Positions 1-7,291 of a stretch of 13,891 bases of DNA are shown here, piece after piece. This DNA comes from Chloroflexota bacterium (lineage in GTDB: Bacteria; Cyanobacteriota; Vampirovibrionia; Obscuribacterales; Obscuribacteraceae), in assembly GCA_005240105.1 (NCBI GenBank), contig SBAT01000435.1, positions 1 through 13,891 of the forward strand. The letters run 5' to 3'. Numbering within the stretch: the first letter of the stretch is position 1; the number at the start of each line of letters is the position of its first letter. Under the pieces are notes generated by a model that searched no databases, had not been told where the DNA came from, and was given only the letters and a program-made list of their open reading frames with translations. The position numbers were made by a program, and so were the translations under genes.

Positions 1-1
1 A

Positions 2-2296
2 GCCTTAGCCGAAAACAAGAAAGATCAAGCCGGCGCAATTTTAGAGAAACAAGGCATTACCAAAAACAAGATGTTGGAAGTCCTAAGCTCGATTCGCGGC
101 AAACAATCAGTCACAAGCCAAGATCCGGAAGCGACCTACGAAGCACTTGAACGTTACGGGCGCGATTTAACCAAGGCTGCTGAGCAAGGAAAACTAGATC
201 CCGTAATTGGGCGCGATGATGAAATTAGACGTGTAATGCAGGTCTTGTCCAGACGGACTAAGAATAACCCTGTCTTAGTGGGCGAGCCTGGTGTTGGTAA
301 AACAGCTATTGTCGAAGGTCTGGCGCAACGTATTACCAAAGGCGATGTGCCGGAAGGACTGAAGAACAAAAAACTAATCGCTTTGGATATGGGTTCCTTG
401 ATAGCAGGCGCCAAGTTCCGTGGCGAATTTGAAGAGCGCTTAAAAGCTGTCTTAAAAGAGGTCATCGACAGCAATGGTGGCATCATTCTCTTCATCGATG
501 AATTGCACACCGTTGTCGGAGCCGGCTCATCCGGTGAAGGCTCCATGGATGCCGGCAATTTGTTGAAGCCGCCTCTGGCTCGCGGCGAATTGCATTGTAT
601 TGGCGCGACAACAATTGATGAATACCGCAAGCATGTTGAAAAGGATCCGGCTTTAGAACGCCGCTTCCAAATGGTTGCTGTAGATGAACCAGGCGTAGAA
701 GAAACAATTTCTATTTTGCGTGGACTTAAACAACGTTATGAAGTGCACCATGGAGTACGCATCAAGGACTCAGCTCTTGTTGCTGCCGCAGTTTTATCCG
801 ACAGGTACATCACCGATCGCTTCTTGCCGGATAAAGCAATTGATTTAATTGACGAATCCGCAGCTAAAATGCGCATAGAAATTGACTCCATGCCGGCTGA
901 GTTAGACGAAATGGAAAGGCGGCGCATGCAGCTGGAAATTGAACGCGAAGCACTGAAGAAAGAAAAGGATGCTCAATCAAAAGAGCGCTTGGAAAAACTG
1001 GAAAGAGAACTTGCCGAAATGCAAGAGACGATGGAAGTTTTAAGAGCGCGCTGGCAATCAGAAAAGGAAGCACTACAACGCATTCAAGCCATTAAGGCCG
1101 ATATCGAATCCACTCAAATTCAAATTGAGCAAGCCGAGCGCGTGACAGACTTGGCCAAAGCCGCTGAGCTAAAATACGGCAAACTTGCCGAGCTGGAAAA
1201 GAAGCTAAAGTCAGAAGAAGAAGTCTTCAATCAGAAGAAAGGTCCAAGACTTCTCTCGCAAGAAGTAACTGAAGACGACATTGCTGAAATTGTCTCGAAA
1301 TGGACGGGCATTCCGGTTACAAAACTTTTGGAAGGTGAAATACAAAAGCTGCTGAAGCTAGAAGAGCACCTGCACAGACGGGTCATCGGACAAGAAGAAG
1401 CAATATCGGTTGTCGCCAACGCCGTACGCCGCGCACGTGCAGGATTACAAGATCCCAAACGCCCAATTGGCAGTTTCCTTTTCTTAGGTCCAACAGGTGT
1501 TGGAAAAACAGAACTAGCCAAGGCGCTTGCTGAGTTTCTTTTTGATGACGAACAAGCAATTGTACGTATCGACATGTCCGAATATCAAGAAAGGCATACG
1601 GTTGCCCGCTTGATTGGCGCGCCACCTGGATACATTGGTTTTGATGAAGGTGGTCAACTGACAGAAGCCGTGCGCAGACGTGCTTATACTTGCGTCTTGT
1701 TCGATGAAATTGAAAAAGCACATCCGGATGTATTTAACGTACTTCTACAAGTACTTGACGAAGGACATTTGACTGACTCAAAAGGACGTCAGGTTTCCTT
1801 TAAAAACACAATCATCATCATGACCTCAAACATAGGCAGCCAGTACATTCTGGACTACCAGGTTAAGTCAGCCGTCGATGGACAAGACCACTACGATCAA
1901 ATGAAAGAGCGTGTCATTGAGGCACTGCGCGAACATTTCCGTCCGGAATTCCTCAACCGTATCGATGAGACTGTCGTCTTCCACGCGCTCACTGCCGAGC
2001 AATTGAAGAAAATTGTTGATTTGCAATTGCACATCCTGAACAAGCGCCTGGCAGATAGAAAGATCGAACTGCATGCCAGCGAGGCGGCTAAGGACTGGCT
2101 GGCACGCACCGGTTACGACCCGGTATTTGGCGCCCGTCCGCTGAAGCGCCTAATTCAAAAGGAAATCGAAAATCCTCTGGCATTGAAACTGCTAGAAGGA
2201 GAATTTGCCGACGGGGACAAAATTGATATCGACAGCGACGGCAAGAGTGAGGACCTTATCTTTAGAAAGCCCGTAACACTGGCGGTTGGCAGCTAA
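2..2296 (+). CDS. clpB: ATP-dependent disaggregase ClpB, 5' end missing
   Basis: Hexameric AAA+ chaperone that threads aggregated proteins through its pore together with DnaK/DnaJ/GrpE in the cytosol. The frame is open from base 2 with no start inside the window. The ATG at 71 is internal, because the residues before it read as the end of the ClpB N-domain and continue into the linker (QDPEATYEALERYGRDLT). About 764 residues are present, against roughly 860-870 for the family, so most of the N-domain is off the left edge. Visible in order: Walker A GEPGVGKT (281-304); Walker B FIDELH; a Glu/Lys/Arg-rich coiled-coil middle domain (about 890-1240), which separates ClpB from ClpA; second Walker A GPTGVGKT (near 1488-1511); second Walker B LFDEIEKAH; and sensor-2 GARPLKRLIQKEIENP. 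The stop is TAA. dusB follows after 53 bases on the same strand. The family call is near certain. Confidence 0.97.
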   Translation, partial: ALAENKKDQAGAILEKQGITKNKMLEVLSSIRGKQSVTSQDPEATYEALERYGRDLTKAAEQGKLDPVIGRDDEIRRVMQVLSRRTKNNPVLVGEPGVGKTAIVEGLAQRITKGDVPEGLKNKKLIALDMGSLIAGAKFRGEFEERLKAVLKEVIDSNGGIILFIDELHTVVGAGSSGEGSMDAGNLLKPPLARGELHCIGATTIDEYRKHVEKDPALERRFQMVAVDEPGVEETISILRGLKQRYEVHHGVRIKDSALVAAAVLSDRYITDRFLPDKAIDLIDESAAKMRIEIDSMPAELDEMERRRMQLEIEREALKKEKDAQSKERLEKLERELAEMQETMEVLRARWQSEKEALQRIQAIKADIESTQIQIEQAERVTDLAKAAELKYGKLAELEKKLKSEEEVFNQKKGPRLLSQEVTEDDIAEIVSKWTGIPVTKLLEGEIQKLLKLEEHLHRRVIGQEEAISVVANAVRRARAGLQDPKRPIGSFLFLGPTGVGKTELAKALAEFLFDDEQAIVRIDMSEYQERHTVARLIGAPPGYIGFDEGGQLTEAVRRRAYTCVLFDEIEKAHPDVFNVLLQVLDEGHLTDSKGRQVSFKNTIIIMTSNIGSQYILDYQVKSAVDGQDHYDQMKERVIEALREHFRPEFLNRIDETVVFHALTAEQLKKIVDLQLHILNKRLADRKIELHASEAAKDWLARTGYDPVFGARPLKRLIQKEIENPLALKLLEGEFADGDKIDIDSDGKSEDLIFRKPVTLAVGS

Positions 2297-2349
2297 AGGA
2301 CTGAGTTCTCATTTGCCTTTCGGCGCTAATAATGTAAGACTAGACTCTT

Positions 2350-3468
2350 ATGGCAATAAAGATTGGATCGCTAACTCTCAATAGCAGAGTCTACGTGCCG
2401 CCTATGGCTGGCGTCACGGACATTGTCTATCGGGCAATAGTAAGGCGAGTAGACCCCAATTGCCTGATGTCCACTGAAATGGTCTCCAGCCGGGCGCTTA
2501 TGCACCAGAAGGACACCCGGCTCATGGACTTAGATGCTGGCGAGCACCCAATAGGCATCCAGATATTTGGACACGAGCCGGACGTAATGGCTGAAGCTGC
2601 CCACCGCGCACAAGCTAAGGGCGCAGACTTTGTGGACATAAATATGGGCTGTCCGGTGCCAAAGATAACCAAAGGCAAGGACGGCTGCGCGCTGATGAAA
2701 GAGCCTGATCTTGCTCGCGATATCATCAGAGAAGTTAGGCAAGCAATAAGCATTCCGCTGAGTGTAAAATTTCGCCTTGGCTGGGACGACAATTCCCGTA
2801 ATGCTGTTGAATTTGGGCGCATGGTTGAAGAATCAGGCGGCGATGCAGTCACCGTGCATGGCAGAACACGCTCACAGTTTTATTCCGGTCAAGCCGACTG
2901 GCATGCAATTGGTGAAGTTAAAAAGGCGCTATCCATCCCTGTTTTCGGCAATGGCGATGTATTTGATCCAAATGATGCAGCACGCTTGCTGGAGATAACC
3001 GGTGCCGATGGAGTGGCTGTCGCTCGTGGCAGCCTTGGTAATCCCTGGCTTATTCCGCGCATCACCAAATTCATTGATACAGGCATTCTTGATGATCCAC
3101 CCAATGATATTGAAAAGCTGATTACAGCTTACTTGCATTGCATTAACCTGATTGCCTACAAAGGCGAGCGAGTTGGTACCAATGAATCACGCAAGCACAT
3201 GATCAATTACACGAAGGGCATCCACAAGAGTGCGGCCTTCCGTAACAGACTTACTCAAATCGCGTCCGCTCCGGAAGCACTGGAAGTACTTTCCGAACTT
3301 GCTTTGCAAACCGAGGGAAAAGAAGGACTGGAGCGGTTTTTAGTTGGCGCCGAAAATCAAGATTATTTCAAATATAGCGAAAATGTGGGACAACGGTACC
3401 GCGATGGTGGAAAACTTTTCAGCGCCCCAGCTCAGGTAAGCGCCATCCTTCCAGCCGCAGTTCTATAG
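2350..3468 (+). CDS. dusB: tRNA-dihydrouridine synthase, DusB type, with unusual C-terminal tail
   Basis: FMN-dependent enzyme that reduces specific uridines in tRNA to dihydrouridine using NADPH. The 372-residue product shows the Dus TIM barrel: PPMAGVTD (17-24), DINMGCPVPK with catalytic Cys101, VKFRLGW (Lys140), VHGRT (His170), and FMN-phosphate motifs NGDV (201-204) and ARGSLGNPW (225-233). The early M-K-x-G-x-L-x-L-style start and the PPMAG position support the ATG at 2350, although no Shine-Dalgarno is visible just upstream. DusB proteins are usually about 320-350 residues. Residues 330-372 here are encoded across a DNA segment (3336-3474) that is a diverged copy of part of the neighbouring antisense gene, so this tail is probably acquired and not part of the ancestral fold. 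Enzyme identity is strong; a role for the tail is unknown. Confidence 0.95.
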   Translation: MAIKIGSLTLNSRVYVPPMAGVTDIVYRAIVRRVDPNCLMSTEMVSSRALMHQKDTRLMDLDAGEHPIGIQIFGHEPDVMAEAAHRAQAKGADFVDINMGCPVPKITKGKDGCALMKEPDLARDIIREVRQAISIPLSVKFRLGWDDNSRNAVEFGRMVEESGGDAVTVHGRTRSQFYSGQADWHAIGEVKKALSIPVFGNGDVFDPNDAARLLEITGADGVAVARGSLGNPWLIPRITKFIDTGILDDPPNDIEKLITAYLHCINLIAYKGERVGTNESRKHMINYTKGIHKSAAFRNRLTQIASAPEALEVLSELALQTEGKEGLERFLVGAENQDYFKYSENVGQRYRDGGKLFSAPAQVSAILPAAVL

Positions 3469-3474
3469 GATGCC
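3336..3474. repeat. Left copy of a 153-base-offset tandem duplication, under the dusB 3' end
   Basis: Bases 3336-3474 match 3489-3627 at a fixed offset of 153 with no gaps. In the best part (3350-3453 against 3503-3606) I count 72 of 104 identical, including a perfect 14-base start (CCGAAAATCAAGAT) and shared CGCCCCAG and TCCTTCCA blocks at identical spacing. The offset is a multiple of three, so antisense reading frames agree. Identity fades after the shared ATGCC at 3470-3474. Confidence 0.85.
3340..3462 (-). pseudogene. Decayed partial paralogue of the 70-residue membrane protein, antisense to dusB
   Basis: Read on the minus strand from 3462 to the TAA at 3342-3340, this gives 40 codons aligning without gaps to residues 31-70 of the small protein at 3493-3705. 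I count 22 of 40 identical residues, including CxWKDG, WGxExFS and the run FAIFEIILIFG before the stop. About ten codons differ only synonymously (for example Asp, Phe, Ser, Ala, Ile and Gly codons), the pattern expected if both copies once evolved as protein genes. It has an in-frame TAG just upstream (3465-3463), no start codon, and no counterpart of the N-terminal 30 residues, so it looks dead as a gene. Its plus strand now encodes the tail of DusB. Confidence 0.7.
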
Positions 3475-3488
3475 GAATCACGAAATAG

Positions 3489-3627
3489 ATTTTTATTTAA
3501 CACCGAAAATCAAGATAATTTCAAAAATGGCAAACAAATAGGCAAAGGGACCAACGAGCATAGAGAACATTTCCACGCCCCAGTCAATGTCGTTGCCGTC
3601 CTTCCAATCACAGTATAAGAGCATGCC
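3489..3627. repeat. Right copy of the 153-base-offset tandem duplication
   Basis: Partner of 3336-3474. It lies inside the intact small gene, covering its C-terminal 40 or so codons, stop codon and a few bases beyond. The upstream part of that gene (3628-3705) is not duplicated. Confidence 0.85.
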
Positions 3628-3705
3628 ATTCCAGAATGGCAACCTCCAGAATCCTAGAAGACCTGTGATTGCGGTAATGATGAGGATGATAGTCCAAAAG
3701 TCCAT
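3493..3705 (-). CDS. Small two-helix membrane protein of unknown function (70 residues)
   Basis: I do not recognise a named family. The product has two hydrophobic stretches: residues 3-20 (FWTIILIITAITGLLGFW) and 47-68 (ending in FAIFEIILIFG). They are joined by an aromatic and acidic loop with CDWKDG and DWGVE. This predicts a small inner-membrane hairpin protein. The ATG at 3705 is preceded by AAGGT at a sensible distance (six bases), which supports the start. A diverged copy of its last 40 codons sits next to it with an excess of silent changes, which argues that the protein is real. It is convergent with dusB (24 bases apart) and lies downstream of gmk-rpoZ on the same strand, but is separated from them by 231 bases with a strong hairpin. 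Confidence 0.65.
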   Translation of the reverse strand: MDFWTIILIITAITGLLGFWRLPFWNGMLLYCDWKDGNDIDWGVEMFSMLVGPFAYLFAIFEIILIFGVK

Positions 3706-3936
3706 TAGTTACCTTGATTGAAGGCTTGCAGCCTGCTTTGGCAGAAGTCTACAGTTAAGAAAACCTCATAGCAAGCGTGAAAGCGGGCTTAAATCGAATT
3801 AAGCCCGCTTTCAGTGAGGTTTCTACGAAATTTTTCATATGCTCCGGTTTCGCTAACGCTCAACCTTCGCTCGCCTTCCGGCTCAACCAGTGCGCTTCGC
3901 AGCGGATTGCTCCTCGCAACCCTTGCTGCGCTTCAA
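3706..3936. other. Intergenic gap with palindrome and repeat-like sequence
   Basis: 231 bases between rpoZ and the small membrane gene. It holds a long nested palindrome (3761-3822) and, from 3836 to 3936, sequence dense in short GC-type words such as CGCTAACGC, CTTCGCTCGCC, GCGCTTCGCAGCG and GCTGCGCTTC. No convincing gene reads through it; the open frames here lack ribosome sites and family resemblance. It looks like a copy of a dispersed non-coding repeat, which is inference from texture only. Confidence 0.45.
3761..3822. terminator. Nested palindrome, probable bidirectional hairpin/terminator
   Basis: The inner stem is 14 perfect base pairs, GAAAGCGGGCTTAA (3779-3792) with TTAAGCCCGCTTTC (3799-3812), around a 6-base loop. 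An outer 8-bp stem pairs AAACCTCA (3761-3768) with TGAGGTTT (3815-3822); the flanks between the stems are unequal (10 and 2 bases). On the minus strand it lies 115 bases after rpoZ and is followed by TTTTCTT, so it could end the gmk-rpoZ transcript. The lack of a U-tract immediately after the inner stem leaves a repeat-element terminus as an alternative. Confidence 0.55.
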
Positions 3937-4155
3937 TTAATAAGGACGATAGATGCTTCCGCTGGGCGATATGAGGATTGTGCCGTCGCCCTCAGCTGCA
4001 ACCATCTGCAGGGCTTGGATAACCGCATTGGTTACCTTCTGCTGCTCGCGTGTCTCATTCTTGATTTGCTTGGCGCGTTGAGCAACCTTGAGCACTAGCT
4101 CATAGCGATTCTCGTGCTTATCCAGAAGCCGATCTAAAATTCTCGTTGTGTTCAT
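3937..4155 (-). CDS. rpoZ: RNA polymerase omega subunit
   Basis: Small subunit that helps the beta-prime subunit fold and assemble into RNA polymerase. The 72-residue product carries the omega core NRYELVLKVAQRAKQIK (16-32), followed by a helix VTNAVIQALQMVAAEG (41-56), matching the pattern in which this core is followed by a helix containing ..A..AL. It is shorter than E. coli omega (91 residues) but within the bacterial range. It starts two bases after the gmk stop, the classic gmk-rpoZ arrangement, so the pair is surely co-transcribed and probably translationally coupled. Confidence 0.88.
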   Translation of the reverse strand: MNTTRILDRLLDKHENRYELVLKVAQRAKQIKNETREQQKVTNAVIQALQMVAAEGDGTILISPSGSIYRPY

Positions 4156-4157
4156 TT

Positions 4158-4751
4158 TCAGCCTAAACTGTGGGAATCCACTATCTTACTACGTTCTGAC
4201 TGCACAATGCCTATAAGTTTGCTAACAGCGTCTTCTAAATTGTCATTAACAACTTCATGGTGGAAGAGGTGTTTCTGCTTCATTTCGTCATTAGCCTTGG
4301 ACAATCGAAGAGCGATTTTCTCTGGAGTTTCAGTTGCTCTTCCTCTCAAACGGGCTTCCAGAGCCTCAAAAGAGGGTGGTAACAAGAATATGAGTAAAGC
4401 CGACGGGCAGCGTTTGCGCACCTGCATCGCTCCTTGCACTTCTATCTCCAATAAGACGTCGTAACCTTGCGTTACCTTCTCATCGACCCATGTCTGAGGC
4501 GTTCCGTAAAAGGACCCGGCAAATTCCGCCCATTCCAGAAATGCATCTTGCTTAATTAGCTCGTCAAATTTCGCCTTGTCAACAAAGAAATAGTCCACTC
4601 CATCCTTTTCGCCAGCACGCTTTTCTCTTGTGGTGACAGAGACAGACTTCACAACCCTGGGCACATCGGAAATTAGGCGCTGCACGACAGTACCCTTACC
4701 AACGCCCGAGGGACCGGTAATTACAACTATCTTGCCTTGGAAATCTGCCAT
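4158..4751 (-). CDS. gmk: Guanylate kinase
   Basis: Phosphorylates GMP (and dGMP) to GDP with ATP in the cytosol, supplying GTP and (p)ppGpp precursors. The 197-residue product is of normal length (about 190-210). It shows the P-loop GPSGVGKGT (13-21), the GMP-binding VTTREKRAGEKDGVDYFFV stretch, the second GMP-binding region around WAEFAGSFYGTP, LLEIEVQGAMQVRK, FLLPPS, and the lid LRGRATE. An AGGA precedes the ATG at 4751 by about 5-6 bases. It is the first gene of a minus-strand operon with rpoZ, read divergently from rqcH with only 65 bases between starts. Confidence 0.96.
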   Translation of the reverse strand: MADFQGKIVVITGPSGVGKGTVVQRLISDVPRVVKSVSVTTREKRAGEKDGVDYFFVDKAKFDELIKQDAFLEWAEFAGSFYGTPQTWVDEKVTQGYDVLLEIEVQGAMQVRKRCPSALLIFLLPPSFEALEARLRGRATETPEKIALRLSKANDEMKQKHLFHHEVVNDNLEDAVSKLIGIVQSERSKIVDSHSLG

Positions 4752-4784
4752 GGAAGTCCTGTTACTATTTGAGCAAGTCCTACC

Positions 4785-4813
4785 ATTAAACCCGAGAGTG
4801 GCTGAGAGATCAA
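4785..4813 (-). promoter_or_regulatory. Candidate sigma-70 promoter for gmk-rpoZ
   Basis: On the minus strand, TTGATC (4813-4808) and TTTAAT (4790-4785) are separated by exactly 17 bases and would start transcription near 4778, about 27 bases before gmk. The two hexamers are close to TTGACA/TATAAT. This is pattern matching only. Confidence 0.4.
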
Positions 4814-4816
4814 ATC

Positions 4817-6565
4817 ATGCAAGCCTTTGATGCTCTAACACTAAAAGCTGTTGTTCACGAGATAACCCCTCTTTTGACGAAAGCCAGGCTGGATAAAAGC
4901 CAGCAGACGGCACGCGACGAACTGTGCTTAACCTTTCGTCAACCAGGAGGACTTTACCATCTGCTTTTATCAGCCAATTCAGCAATGGGCAGAATATGCC
5001 TTTTAGACAAAGCCAAAACTTCTAAGCTGAAGAGTCAATCTGCTTTTGGTCTTGCCTTACGCAAACACCTCGTAAGCGCTCAACTTGTCTCCATTTCTGC
5101 AGTTGTTGGCGAACGAATAGTCGAATTGACATTTTCAGCTGTCGATGAGCTGGGCACAAGATCACTCAAAGTGCTGACAGTCGAGGTGATGGCCAAACAC
5201 AGCAACCTCGTCTTCTGGGACAAAGAATCAGAGAGAATAATTGTTGCTTCGCACAATGTCACTGCCGAAATGTCTTCCAAGAGAGAGATTGCTTCAGGTT
5301 TGCGCTATGTACGTCCACCCAGTCAGACAAAGCCAAATATTTTCACCGTTGATTCGACAGAGGTTAAGAACATTCTTGAATCTTCTCTGCCAACTGAATT
5401 AAGTGGTGAAGATTTTTTGCTGAGCAAGTTCTCCGGTCTCGGTCGTCCCCTTGCCGAAGAACTTGCTGAAAGTCTTGATCTTTCGGCAAACGAGAAAGAA
5501 ATCACAGCTAACCTTTGGAAAAAGCTAGATCAAATTCAAAAACTTCAAAACCTGATTCCGGCTATGAAACTGGATTTGACGAGATACACCCTATTTGGCT
5601 GGGCAAAAAATGGCGAATTGGCTGAATGGCAGGAATTCGACAGCGTCAACCTGCTTGTAGCTTCTTATTACCATCAATTAGAAGATAGAGTTCACTTAAA
5701 TCACATACGTGAAGAGCTGAAGTCCACGATTAAAAGTGAAGAAAAAAGGCTTTCCTCCAGGCTGGCTGTATCAGTTGAACAGAAGGAGTCTGCTTGCGAT
5801 TTTGAAAAATACAAACAATACGGCGATCTGCTACTGGCGAATATCGCCAACATGAAGCCTGGGGCAGATGAAATCATCGTGGATAACTTTTATTCCGAAG
5901 CAGGGGAGCAACTAACAATTGCCCTTGATCCAAATTTGTCGCCTAGCCAAAATGCACAAGCAAATTATCGCCTTTTCTCAAAAAACAAGTCTCGCTTTGA
6001 GGCAGCCCAAAAGCACATTGACCAGACAAGTCAAAGAATTGCAATTTTAAAGGACTGTCTGACGGACTTGGAAGTCTCCACATCGCTGGAGGATCTGGCT
6101 CAAGTGAAGATCCGTTATTCAGGTCGCGATATGACGCAGGCAAAGATACTAAACAAAGACTCTGGCGGCGGCAAACCAATTATGTTTGGCTCATCAGATG
6201 GGCTAACAATACTTGTTGGACGCAACCGCAAAGAAAACGAACTTTTATTGTCCAATGCCAAACCACACGAAATCTGGCTACACGTATTGGGTGTTCCAGG
6301 CAGTCACGTACTCATTCGTTTGCCATCGAGCAAACAAGATCCACCAGCAAACACACTCAAAGAAGCAGCCTTCGCCGCTGCCTATTTTTCCAGAGCAAAG
6401 ACATCCGGTATTGCCCGAGTTACTTATACTCAAATCCGGCATGTCAAAAAACTCGGACCACCAGGTGTCGTCAGTTACGAAAAAGAAAAGACAATAGAAG
6501 TTGACTTGTCCACATCAATGCCACAAGCCTTGAAAGAGGCAATTGCCAAAAGACAAATTAGCTAA
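4817..6565 (+). CDS. rqcH: RqcH/NFACT-family ribosome quality control protein
   Basis: RqcH binds large ribosomal subunits that still carry a stalled nascent chain and recruits tRNA-Ala so that an alanine tail (a degradation tag) is added. Older databases call the family fibronectin-binding protein A. The 582-residue product is full length (B. subtilis about 570). Seen in order: NFACT-N domain (1 to about 230) with LLLSANSAMGRI, LRKHL (81-85) and VEVMAKHSNLVF; a helical coiled-coil middle (about 230-440) including EELKSTIKSEEKRLSSRL; and the NFACT-R domain (about 455-560) with LTILVGRNRKENE, EIWLHVLGVPGSHVLIR and KKLGPPGVVSYE. The Asp-Arg pair important in B. subtilis RqcH is Glu99-Arg100 here. 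GAGAG (4804-4808) lies 8 bases before the ATG. It is divergent from gmk and convergent with lexA (10 bases apart). Confidence 0.92.
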   Translation: MQAFDALTLKAVVHEITPLLTKARLDKSQQTARDELCLTFRQPGGLYHLLLSANSAMGRICLLDKAKTSKLKSQSAFGLALRKHLVSAQLVSISAVVGERIVELTFSAVDELGTRSLKVLTVEVMAKHSNLVFWDKESERIIVASHNVTAEMSSKREIASGLRYVRPPSQTKPNIFTVDSTEVKNILESSLPTELSGEDFLLSKFSGLGRPLAEELAESLDLSANEKEITANLWKKLDQIQKLQNLIPAMKLDLTRYTLFGWAKNGELAEWQEFDSVNLLVASYYHQLEDRVHLNHIREELKSTIKSEEKRLSSRLAVSVEQKESACDFEKYKQYGDLLLANIANMKPGADEIIVDNFYSEAGEQLTIALDPNLSPSQNAQANYRLFSKNKSRFEAAQKHIDQTSQRIAILKDCLTDLEVSTSLEDLAQVKIRYSGRDMTQAKILNKDSGGGKPIMFGSSDGLTILVGRNRKENELLLSNAKPHEIWLHVLGVPGSHVLIRLPSSKQDPPANTLKEAAFAAAYFSRAKTSGIARVTYTQIRHVKKLGPPGVVSYEKEKTIEVDLSTSMPQALKEAIAKRQIS

Positions 6566-6575
6566 TGCCTAGAAG

Positions 6576-7244
6576 CTAGGACATCTTACGGAAGAGCCCT
6601 ACAACTACTCCTTTGATGTTGATGTCTTCACTGCTGGGAACGTAAATAGGTTCCATATCCTTGTTAGCCGGTTGCAACCGATAGCGACCCTTTTCTTTAT
6701 AGAAACGTTTCAATGTAGCCGTGTCATCATCAAGAACTGCGACAACAATTTCACCATTTGTCGGCGAAGGGTTCGGCTTCACAATGACAAAGTCGCCATC
6801 AAAGATGCCTTCTTCAATCATCGACTCGCCTTTAACTTTCAAGGCAAAGCAACCCGTACCGGCATAACGGCTCTCTACTTCTAAATACTCATCAGTTTCT
6901 AGTGCATCTATTGGATTACCGGCAGCAATTGTGCCGGCCATCGGCAGTCCCTTTGAGATTGGCGTAACAGAACCAGCTTTTGCTTGCCGCTTGCTGTTAA
7001 TGGAAATTGGCTCAGAGGGATGTCCTCCAATTACTCTCAAAGAACGATTGAGCCCTGGCTCCCATTGCACAAGCCCCTTTTTCTTCAGAGCTGCTACATG
7101 CTGGTGCACGGTCATACGGTTCTTCAAGCCCAGCGCCTGAGCAAGCTCAGCCAACGTGGGTGGATATCCTTGCTGTTCGGTCAACGTAGTAATTAATTTT
7201 AAAACCTCGCCTTGGCGAGGGGGTAACTGTTCAGTTGTATGCAT
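6576..7244 (-). CDS. lexA: SOS repressor LexA
   Basis: Dimeric repressor of DNA-damage genes that cleaves itself when bound to RecA filaments. The 222-residue product has an N-terminal winged helix (about 5-72) with PPRQGEVLKLI, GYPPTLAELAQALGL and the recognition region around RMTVHQHVAALKKKGLV. The S24-type protease domain (about 95-222) has the cleavage site in IAAGNP (Ala108-Gly109), catalytic Ser141 in KGESMIEEGI and Lys179 in TLKRF; the 38-residue Ser-Lys spacing matches the family. All catalytic parts are present, so it should be self-cleaving, unlike LexA of some cyanobacteria. The ATG at 7244 follows AGGAAAGGG. Upstream are a good promoter and palindromes that may serve autoregulation. 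Confidence 0.96.
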   Translation of the reverse strand: MHTTEQLPPRQGEVLKLITTLTEQQGYPPTLAELAQALGLKNRMTVHQHVAALKKKGLVQWEPGLNRSLRVIGGHPSEPISINSKRQAKAGSVTPISKGLPMAGTIAAGNPIDALETDEYLEVESRYAGTGCFALKVKGESMIEEGIFDGDFVIVKPNPSPTNGEIVVAVLDDDTATLKRFYKEKGRYRLQPANKDMEPIYVPSSEDINIKGVVVGLFRKMS

Positions 7245-7269
7245 GACCCTTTCCTAACTAGACTTATGC

Positions 7270-7283
7270 GATCTATTTAGATC
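7270..7283. promoter_or_regulatory. Operator-like palindrome at the predicted lexA transcription start
   Basis: GATCTATTTAGATC is an inverted repeat with 6-bp arms (GATCTA/TAGATC) and a 2-base centre, just downstream of the predicted -10 of lexA. It does not match the E. coli (CTGT-N8-ACAG) or Bacillus (GAAC-N4-GTTC) SOS box. It is a candidate for this lineage's own LexA box or another regulator's site. Confidence 0.35.
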
Positions 7284-7291
7284 CATACGTA

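Noticed and set aside
3814..4098. Plus-strand open frame of 94 codons through the repeat-like gap and rpoZ
   Set aside because: It is antisense to rpoZ over its second half, lacks a ribosome site, and its first half lies in the palindrome and GC-word region. It is explained as a shadow of the repeat and of rpoZ.
6568..6580. CCTAG-AAG-CTAGG hairpin between the convergent rqcH and lexA genes
   Set aside because: A 5-bp stem without a T-tract, overlapping the lexA stop; too weak to call a terminator.
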